From the NCBI GenBank assembly GCA_900313765.1, contig OMSN01000113.1:1-5740 (forward strand): DNA of 5,740 nt, written 5' to 3'. Under the pieces are notes generated by a model. The model saw only the letters and a program-made list of their open reading frames with translations. It was not told the origin of the DNA and did not search any database. Each line of letters opens with the position of its first letter. The first letter of the stretch is position 1. The position numbers and the translations under genes were made by a program. This document shows, in pieces, positions 1 to 4,823 of the stretch. Source of the stretch: an uncultured Eubacteriales bacterium. Lineage in GTDB: Bacteria; Bacillota; Clostridia; Lachnospirales; Lachnospiraceae.

Positions 1-2
1 TT

Positions 3-71
3 ACCGATACGCCAGTTTCCACCAGCAGGCTGTATACCGGAATCAATGTGATCAACCTGGGACGTGGGTAA
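3..71 (+). CDS. C-terminal end of an unidentified protein (5' part outside window)
   Basis: The frame beginning at base 3 is open from the window edge and ends at TAA 69-71, giving 22 residues (TDTPVSTSRLYTGINVINLG, then RG). I do not recognise the protein. It is favoured over the other plus frames because its stop lies shortly before the hairpin terminator at 107-151, as expected for the last codons of a plus-strand transcription unit. Frame 1 closes at base 51, and frame 2 stays open until it runs into the terminator stem. With so few codons, the call rests mainly on context; a non-coding edge remains possible. Confidence 0.35.
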   Translation, partial: TDTPVSTSRLYTGINVINLGRG

Positions 72-106
72 CCATATCCCTCGCCGACTCTGTGATTACT
101 GTAAAC

Positions 107-151
107 AAAAACCCTGCAAACCAATGATTATTCATGGCTTGCAGGGTTTTT
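107..151. terminator. Bidirectional intrinsic terminator between a plus-strand gene end and the tRNA operon
   Basis: Bases 107-119 (AAAAACCCTGCAA) are perfectly complementary to 139-151 (TTGCAGGGTTTTT), a 13-bp stem. Inside the loop, CCA 121-123 can pair with TGG 135-137. The stem has a GC core flanked by an A-run on one side and a T-run on the other, so it gives a hairpin plus U-tract on either strand. On the minus strand the U-tract reads TTTTTGTTT. It starts only 3 nt after the 3' end of tRNA-Met, so it most likely ends the tRNA transcript, and it can also end the gene that stops at base 71. Confidence 0.85.
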
Positions 152-154
152 ACG

Positions 155-228
155 TAGCGGAGAGGAGATTCGAACTCTTGACACTGCGGGTATGAACCGC
201 ATGCTCTAGCCAACTGAGCTACTCCGCC
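155..228 (-). tRNA. tRNA-Met (CAT), elongator type
   Basis: Read on the minus strand, the 74-nt cloverleaf is complete: 7-bp acceptor stem (GGCGGAG with CTCCGCT), D-arm GCTC/GAGC, anticodon stem TGCGG/CCGCA with loop TTCATAC (anticodon CAT), a 5-nt variable loop, and a T-arm with loop TTCGAAT. The discriminator base is A, and CCA is not encoded. The G1:U72 pair and the overall sequence match the Bacillus-type elongator tRNA-Met as I remember it. The initiator form (mismatched 1:72 pair, three G:C pairs in the anticodon stem) and the lysidine tRNA-Ile2 fit less well. One oddity is an A-C mismatch at the second pair of the T-stem (AAGAG/CTCCT). It is the second gene of a two-tRNA operon, 9 nt after tRNA-Val. 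Confidence 0.95.
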
Positions 229-237
229 ATATATGTA

Positions 238-310
238 TGGGACCAATAGGGCTCGAACCTATGACCCCCTGCTTGTAAGGCAGGTGCTCTCCCAGCTGAG
301 CTATGATCCC
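238..310 (-). tRNA. tRNA-Val (TAC)
   Basis: Read on the minus strand, 73 nt fold into a standard cloverleaf: acceptor GGGATCA/TGGTCCC (one T-G wobble), D-arm GCTC/GAGC, anticodon stem CCTGC/GCAGG with loop CTTACAA (anticodon TAC), variable loop GGGTC, and T-stem ATAGG/CCTAT around TTCGAGC. The discriminator is A and there is no encoded CCA, so a CCA-adding enzyme must supply the 3' end. It is the promoter-proximal gene of the operon; the predicted start of transcription lies about 29 nt upstream. A uridine at the wobble position would let it read GUA and GUG and, when modified, other Val codons. Confidence 0.96.
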
Positions 311-345
311 ATATTTTTACAAACCGTTTTTCGGCTCGCCTTGCT

Positions 346-374
346 ATAATACAACGGCTAAAAAACGGTGTCAA
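346..374 (-). promoter_or_regulatory. SigA-type promoter of the tRNA-Val/tRNA-Met operon
   Basis: On the minus strand the sequence reads TTGACA (369-374), a 17-bp spacer (352-368), then TATTAT (346-351). The -35 box is a perfect consensus and the -10 box matches at 5 of 6 positions, with ideal spacing. Transcription would start near base 339 and reach tRNA-Val at 310. This strength is what a stable-RNA promoter needs. The -35 box lies only 21 bp beyond the stop codon of the co-oriented 156-residue gene, so some read-through from that gene into the tRNAs is also possible. Confidence 0.85.
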
Positions 375-384
375 GCGAAATTTG

Positions 385-399
385 CTGATGTTTCATCAG
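385..399 (-). terminator. Weak hairpin at the 3' end of the 156-residue gene
   Basis: CTGATG (385-390) and CATCAG (394-399) form a 6-bp stem with a 3-nt loop that overlaps the stop codon (TGA, minus strand, 396-398). On the minus strand the stem is followed by CAAATTTCG, which is only a poor U-tract. It may attenuate transcription or protect a 3' end rather than terminate efficiently. No better terminator is visible before the tRNA promoter. Confidence 0.3.
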
Positions 400-866
400 A
401 ATTGATTAAAGCGTTCATCATATAATCCGGGAATATCGTCGATACATTGCGCGGCAACCAGTGTCCGTTTAATGATATAGGCTGTTTCCGGATCTTTTAT
501 TTCCAGATCACTGAGGCAGGAGCGGTCGAAAGCTTCTCCTGTCGTAAAACAGACTGACAGGCTCAGGATGGCTGCCTCGCCCTCGTTGCCATCCTGCTCA
601 GCGTTCATTTCAAGCACCATTCCGTTGTCGGTCATGGGGCCAAGTGTGTCCGCCCTCTCGATGGTCATTTCGTTCAGGATATCCAGAAGCATGGCAAAAT
701 GAAGATTGTCCCAGGCACCCAGATACATACACTTACACAAGCCTTTTGTGAAAAAGGGGGCTGCGCTGTAGCAGTCGAGAAGGTCTTTGAATCTGGAACG
801 GTGCCCGTCGTCTTCAAACAGGTTTCGGTGTGTCAGCTCCAACATGCATTTGTCGGCCCAGTTCAT
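396..866 (-). CDS. Uncharacterised 156-residue protein
   Basis: The start is ATG at 864-866, with GAGGAG (875-880) 8 nt upstream and a good promoter 41 bp before the start, so this is a real, independently expressed gene. The protein has no signal peptide and no hydrophobic segment long enough to span a membrane, so it is probably cytosolic. The N-terminal half (residues 1-70) looks largely helical and contains a Cys-Lys-Cys at 44-46 beside an aromatic stretch (Y48, W52, F57). The middle (75-97) is acidic and possibly a loop, and the C-terminal third (130-156) is helical. I recognise no enzyme motif and no DNA-binding helix-turn-helix. C44 and C46 with C7 and C32 might bind a metal or form disulfides, but no classic CxxC pair is present. 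It resembles conserved hypothetical proteins of clostridia in style only; no function is assigned. It diverges from the ABC exporter operon. Confidence 0.85.
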   Translation of the reverse strand: MNWADKCMLELTHRNLFEDDGHRSRFKDLLDCYSAAPFFTKGLCKCMYLGAWDNLHFAMLLDILNEMTIERADTLGPMTDNGMVLEMNAEQDGNEGEAAILSLSVCFTTGEAFDRSCLSDLEIKDPETAYIIKRTLVAAQCIDDIPGLYDERFNQF

Positions 867-906
867 ATAATGCGCTCCTCTTTTACGCTTTTTGGGGGTT
901 TGCCAT

Positions 907-935
907 ACTATAGCGATTTTACGGCGGTATGTAAA
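907..935 (-). promoter_or_regulatory. SigA-type promoter of the 156-residue gene
   Basis: On the minus strand TTTACA (930-935) is followed by a 17-bp spacer and TATAGT (907-912). Each box matches consensus at 5 of 6 positions. The start of transcription would fall near base 900, leaving a leader of about 34 nt that includes the GAGGAG ribosome binding site. Confidence 0.7.
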
Positions 936-942
936 GTGCCTG

Positions 943-971
943 TTGAAACTGCTTTGTTATTTTTCTATAAT
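943..971 (+). promoter_or_regulatory. SigA-type promoter of the ABC exporter operon
   Basis: TTGAAA (943-948), a 17-bp spacer rich in T, and a perfect TATAAT (966-971). The start of transcription is expected near base 978, inside the 8-bp palindrome GGGTACCC (976-983). The leader to the first possible start codon is about 37 nt. The -35 box faces that of the divergent promoter across 7 bp (936-942), so one regulator bound here could affect both genes. Confidence 0.8.
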
Positions 972-1014
972 TTTGGGGTACCCTGTTGATCTCATACGGT
1001 GAGCATATTACAGA

Positions 1015-2811
1015 ATGGGCAAAGGAGTTGCACAATTGAGTTCAGACAGAAAGAAAAGCAATTTTCACACAGCGATTTTCGCTCATGTAGGGGAGTTTAA
1101 GGTTCCGGCGATCCTTACTCCGACCTTCATGGTGGGCGAGGTCATCATGGAGATGATCATTCCTCTTCTGATGGCCTCTATCATTGACCATGGCGTAAAT
1201 GCCGGTGATATGGGCCATATCATGAAGATCGGTGCGTGGATGATCCTTGCGGCAGGCGCAGGCCTGCTCTTTGGCCTGGGCGGAGCCTGGTGCGGAGCCA
1301 GGGCCTCCACGGGTCTTGCCAGGAATCTGCGAAAGGCGGAATTTGAACATATTCAGAAGTTTTCATTTGCCAATATCGATCATTTTGGCGTCAGCGGCCT
1401 GATCACCAGGCTGACGACGGATGTCACGAATATCCAGAATGCGTTCCAGATGATGCTGCGCATCGGTTTCCGCGCGCCGACATCGCTGTTGATCGCGATG
1501 GCGATGGCATTCTTCATCAGTCCGAGGCTGACGAGCATCTATCTGATCGCAGTCGTTGTACTTGCGATCTTTCTGTTGATCGTGATGCGCCGGGCAATGA
1601 AGTATTTCCGCGAAGTATTTGACCGCTATGATGAGCTCAATGAGAGCGTGCAGGAGAATGTTACAGCAATCCGTGTGGTGAAGTCTTTCGTCAGGGAAGA
1701 CTATGAAAATGATAAGTTCCGGAAGGCTGTCATGAATCTGTACTCGCTGTTCGTGCGGGCAGAGAAGACGGTTGTCACGAACATGCCTGTGATGATGGGA
1801 GCGGTGTATGCCTGCATCATGCTGCTGAGCTGGTTCGGCGCAAAGATGATCGTTGCTCATGATCTTACAACCGGTGAGCTGATGAGTCTTCTCACCTATT
1901 GTATGGCAATCCTGATGAACCTGATGTTCCTGTCCATGCTGTTTGTCATGTTCACGATGAGTGAAGCCAGCATGAGCCGTATCGCCCAGGTTCTGGATGA
2001 GGAGATCACGCTGACGAACCCGGAGAATCCGGATATGGAAGTGAAGGATGGCTCGATCCGGTTTGACCATGTCATGTTTTCCTACAATGAAACAGCGGAG
2101 AAGCCCGTACTCAATGACATCTGTCTGGAGATCAGGTCCGGTGAGACGATCGGTATCATCGGCGGAACCGGATCCTCCAAGTCCTCGCTGGTGAATCTGA
2201 TCCCGCGTCTCTATGACGTGACGGGAGGAGCTGTATACGTCGGCGGAAAGGATGTGCGCAGCTACGACCTGGATACGCTGCGCCGTGAAGTGGCTGTGGT
2301 TCTTCAGAAAAATGTGCTGTTCTCCGGAACCATTTTTGAGAATCTGCGCTGGGGCAATCCGGATGCGACGGATGAAGAGTGTATGGAAGCCTGCAGGCTT
2401 GCCTGTGCGGAGGAGTTCATCGCTCAGCTTCCGGATGGCTACAACACGCATATCGAGCAGGGCGGAACCAACGTCTCGGGCGGACAGAGGCAGAGGCTGT
2501 GTATCGCGAGAGCGCTTCTGAAGAATCCGAAAGTACTGATCCTGGATGACTCTACCAGTGCGGTGGACACCGCGACGGATGCGAAGATCCAGGCGGCTTT
2601 CCGTGAGAAGATCCCGGGGACGACCCGGCTGATCATTGCCCAGAGAATCTCTTCCGTGGAACATGCGGACCGCATCCTGGTCATGGAAGACGGATGTGTG
2701 AATGGATTTGACACGCATGAGAATCTCCTCAGGACCAATGAGATCTACCGTGATGTTTATGAGTCTCAGATCAAGGGCTCTGGGGACTTTGATAAAGGGG
2801 GTGAAGACTGA
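1015..2811 (+). CDS. ABC exporter half-transporter, subunit with the degenerate ATP site (TM287/BmrC-like)
   Basis: A fused permease-ATPase of 598 residues, the usual length for a type IV ABC exporter half. Six hydrophobic helices lie near residues 31-56, 72-95, 150-168, 173-191, 254-280 and 288-314; the nucleotide-binding domain runs from about 347 to 590. Motifs: A-loop Y357, Walker A GGTGSSKS 383-390 (the usual third Gly is Ser388; Lys389 kept), Q-loop in VVLQKN, signature VSGGQ 487-491, Walker B ending D511 then D512 where the catalytic Glu normally sits, D-loop SAVD, and Gln543 in place of the switch His. The D and Q replacements are typical of the non-catalytic partner of heterodimeric exporters. 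It should sit in the cell membrane with the next gene's product and export a drug, peptide or lipid; the substrate is not readable. Start: ATG 1015 gives the longest form, with only a weak GGTGAG upstream. In-frame TTG 1036 has AAAGGAG at 8 nt and may be the real start (591 residues). Confidence 0.95.
   Translation: MGKGVAQLSSDRKKSNFHTAIFAHVGEFKVPAILTPTFMVGEVIMEMIIPLLMASIIDHGVNAGDMGHIMKIGAWMILAAGAGLLFGLGGAWCGARASTGLARNLRKAEFEHIQKFSFANIDHFGVSGLITRLTTDVTNIQNAFQMMLRIGFRAPTSLLIAMAMAFFISPRLTSIYLIAVVVLAIFLLIVMRRAMKYFREVFDRYDELNESVQENVTAIRVVKSFVREDYENDKFRKAVMNLYSLFVRAEKTVVTNMPVMMGAVYACIMLLSWFGAKMIVAHDLTTGELMSLLTYCMAILMNLMFLSMLFVMFTMSEASMSRIAQVLDEEITLTNPENPDMEVKDGSIRFDHVMFSYNETAEKPVLNDICLEIRSGETIGIIGGTGSSKSSLVNLIPRLYDVTGGAVYVGGKDVRSYDLDTLRREVAVVLQKNVLFSGTIFENLRWGNPDATDEECMEACRLACAEEFIAQLPDGYNTHIEQGGTNVSGGQRQRLCIARALLKNPKVLILDDSTSAVDTATDAKIQAAFREKIPGTTRLIIAQRISSVEHADRILVMEDGCVNGFDTHENLLRTNEIYRDVYESQIKGSGDFDKGGED
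1021..1027 (+). promoter_or_regulatory. Ribosome binding site supporting a TTG start at 1036
   Basis: AAAGGAG lies 8 nt before the in-frame TTG 1036-1038, ideal spacing. The ATG at 1015 has only GGTGAG (998-1003) at 11 nt, and that site can pair with CTCA 991-994 in a small hairpin. The better site therefore lies inside the longer reading of the first ABC gene and argues for the shorter protein. Confidence 0.5.
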
Positions 2812-4748
2812 TGGCTGAGAACAGACAGACTCGCGGTCCGGCAGGACCCGGCGGAAGAAACCGGTTCAGAGGTCCGAAGCCGAAGGTCGAGCATCCCTGG
2901 AAACTGCTCGGCAGGGTACTAAGTTATGTTATGAAGCGCTACAAGTTCCAGTTTCTTGTGGTGCTGGTGTGCATCGCTGTATCTGTGGCGGCGAACCTGC
3001 AGGGAACCTTGTTTACCAGGACGCTGATCGACAGCTATATCATGCCGCTTCTTGCATCGCCGAATCCTGATTTTGGTCCGCTGGCAGGTGCGATCGGGCG
3101 GGTTGCCATCTTCTATGGGATCGGTGTGCTTGCTTCCTTCGCCCAGAGCATCATCATGGTCTATATCACGCAGGGAACCATGAGAGATCTGCGGACGGAC
3201 GTATTTACCCACATGGAGAAACTGCCGATCTCTTATTTCGACACGCACTCCCACGGCGATATCATGTCGATCTATACCAACGATGTGGATACGCTGCGCC
3301 AGATGATCTCGCAGTCGCTGACGCAGACCTTCAATGCGGCGATCACGGTGGTGTCGACACTCACTGCCATGATTCTTCTGTCATGGCCGCTGACGCTCCT
3401 GTCTCTTGCCATGGTTGGCCTGACAATGATCGCGACAGCGAAGGCAGCCGGCGCTTCCGGAAAGTATTATGTGAAGCAGCAGGATAACCTGGGCAAGGTG
3501 AACGGATTCGTGGAAGAGATGATGAGAGGCCAGAAGGTCGTCAAAGTCTTCAGCCATGAAGGTGTGAACCAGGAAACGTTTGATGGTCTGAATGAGGAGC
3601 TGTTCAGTTCTGCCGACAAGGCGACCCGCTACTCCAACTCTCTCGGACCTCTGAATGCGCAGATCGGCAACATCAGTTATGTGCTGTGCGCAATGGTCGG
3701 CGGTCTGCTGGCGCTGAAGGGATTCGGCGGATTTACCCTGGGCGGACTTGCTTCCTACCTGACGCTGAACCGTTCATTTGCCATGCCGATCAACCAGATG
3801 TCGCAGCAGCTGAACTCGATCGTAATGGCTCTGGCCGGCGCGAACAGGATCTTCGCGCTTCTGGATGAAGAACCCGAGGAAGACAATGGCTATGTGACGC
3901 TGGTTCGCAGCAGGAAAGGCCCGAATGGGGAGATCATGGAATCCGTGGAGAGGACCGGAGAGTGGGCGTGGAAACATACGCATCAGGCGGATGGCAGTGT
4001 GGAGTACAGGCCATTGACCGGAAGACTCGTGATGGATCATGTGGACTTCGGATATGTTCCGGAGAAGGAGGTCCTGCATGATATCACCCTGTATGCGGAG
4101 CCCGGACAGAAGATCGCCTTTGTCGGATCTACGGGTGCGGGCAAGACAACCATCACCAATCTGATCAACCGGTTCTATGATATTGACGACGGCAAGATCC
4201 GGTACGATGACATCAATGTCAATAAGATCCGCAAGAATGACCTGCGCAGGTCTCTGGGCATGGTACTGCAGGATACGCATCTGTTTACCGGGACGGTCAT
4301 GGAAAATATCCGCTACGGCAAACTGGATGCGACGGATGAAGAGGTCATCGCGGCTGCGAAGCTGGCCGGCGCAGACTGTTTTATCCGCCAGCTGAAGGAT
4401 GGCTACCAGACGAAACTGTCCGGAGACGGCGGCAACCTGTCCCAGGGCCAGAGGCAGCTGCTGTCCATCGCCAGAGCTGCGATTGCAGATCCACCGGCAT
4501 TGATCCTGGATGAGGCGACCAGCTCCATTGATACCAGAACTGAGCGCATCGTCTCTGAAGGAATGGATGCCCTGATGAAGGGGCGTACGACCTTTGTCAT
4601 TGCCCACAGGCTGTCTACGGTCCGCAATGCGGACTGCATCATGGTCCTGGAACAGGGCAGGATCATAGAGCGCGGAACACATGACCAGCTGATCGAGATG
4701 AAGGGTAAGTATTATCAGCTCTACACAGGCAATCAGATCACAGCATGA
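2811..4748 (+). CDS. ABC exporter half-transporter, catalytically competent subunit (TM288/BmrD-like)
   Basis: A 645-residue fused permease-ATPase. The ATG shares its A with the TGA of the preceding gene, and GGGGTG (2798-2803) lies 7 nt upstream, so the two are translationally coupled and probably made in equal amounts. Residues 1-26 are a basic Gly/Pro/Arg-rich cytosolic tail. The membrane domain has hydrophobic helices near 45-65, 95-119, 172-192, 192-210, 285-303 and 308-330. An unusually long linker (about 356-403, with W385 and W387) precedes the nucleotide-binding domain (404-640). Motifs: A-loop Y415, Walker A GSTGAGKT 439-446 (canonical), Q-loop in MVLQDT, signature LSQGQ 543-547 (Gly replaced by Gln), Walker B with D567 and catalytic E568, D-loop SSID, switch H599. 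Its Walker motifs and the partner's normal signature build the working ATP site. It is a membrane exporter of unknown substrate; multidrug export is the commonest role in this family. Confidence 0.96.
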   Translation: MAENRQTRGPAGPGGRNRFRGPKPKVEHPWKLLGRVLSYVMKRYKFQFLVVLVCIAVSVAANLQGTLFTRTLIDSYIMPLLASPNPDFGPLAGAIGRVAIFYGIGVLASFAQSIIMVYITQGTMRDLRTDVFTHMEKLPISYFDTHSHGDIMSIYTNDVDTLRQMISQSLTQTFNAAITVVSTLTAMILLSWPLTLLSLAMVGLTMIATAKAAGASGKYYVKQQDNLGKVNGFVEEMMRGQKVVKVFSHEGVNQETFDGLNEELFSSADKATRYSNSLGPLNAQIGNISYVLCAMVGGLLALKGFGGFTLGGLASYLTLNRSFAMPINQMSQQLNSIVMALAGANRIFALLDEEPEEDNGYVTLVRSRKGPNGEIMESVERTGEWAWKHTHQADGSVEYRPLTGRLVMDHVDFGYVPEKEVLHDITLYAEPGQKIAFVGSTGAGKTTITNLINRFYDIDDGKIRYDDINVNKIRKNDLRRSLGMVLQDTHLFTGTVMENIRYGKLDATDEEVIAAAKLAGADCFIRQLKDGYQTKLSGDGGNLSQGQRQLLSIARAAIADPPALILDEATSSIDTRTERIVSEGMDALMKGRTTFVIAHRLSTVRNADCIMVLEQGRIIERGTHDQLIEMKGKYYQLYTGNQITA

Positions 4749-4750
4749 TG

Positions 4751-4759
4751 TGCTATACT
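4751..4759 (+). promoter_or_regulatory. Possible extended -10 promoter of the zinc-ribbon gene
   Basis: TGCTATACT (4751-4759) fits the extended -10 pattern TGnTATAnT, with 5 of 6 -10 positions matching. No convincing -35 box is seen 17 bp upstream (4731-4736 is AATCAG), so a promoter here would depend on the TG element. The box overlaps the dyad CTATAC-TGTCC-GTATAG (4753-4769). Without it, the zinc-ribbon gene would have to be read from the ABC operon promoter. Confidence 0.35.
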
Positions 4760-4779
4760 GTCCGTATAGTAAAGAAAAC

Positions 4780-4797
4780 ATTCAGGTGGACCTGAAT
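4780..4797. repeat. Inverted repeat ATTCAGGT-GG-ACCTGAAT
   Basis: Two perfect 8-bp arms (4780-4787 and 4790-4797) with a 2-bp centre lie between the ABC operon and the zinc-ribbon gene, 15 bp before its GGAGG site and about 20 bp after the possible -10 box. The symmetry and position fit a repressor operator near the start of transcription or a leader hairpin. It is not an intrinsic terminator, because no T-run follows on either strand. Confidence 0.5.
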
Positions 4798-4823
4798 CAG
4801 CAGTATGCAGCGGAGGATTCGAT

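Noticed and set aside
52..246. 64-codon minus-strand open frame
   Set aside because: It lies mainly across tRNA-Met and the terminator, so it is not a protein gene.
345..350. Plus-strand TATAAT as a possible promoter
   Set aside because: No -35 box lies at a proper distance upstream on the plus strand and it would transcribe antisense into the 156-residue gene. The same bases are explained by the minus-strand tRNA promoter.
699..989. 96-codon plus-strand open frame over the 156-residue gene and the intergenic region
   Set aside because: It runs through both divergent promoters and the start of the minus-strand gene and has no convincing ribosome binding site.
1363..2718. 451-codon open frame on the minus strand, antisense to the first ABC gene
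   Set aside because: Its product is rich in His, Arg, Asp and Gln with no domain or hydrophobic pattern, as expected for the mirror of a GC-biased coding strand. The plus-strand frame has all ABC motifs.
3774..4781. 335-codon open frame on the minus strand, antisense to the second ABC gene
   Set aside because: It has no recognisable motif and lies wholly over conserved ATPase-domain codons of the plus strand.
4780..4797. Dyad as an intrinsic terminator of the ABC operon
   Set aside because: No T-run follows the stem and the loop would be very tight; an operator or leader hairpin fits better.
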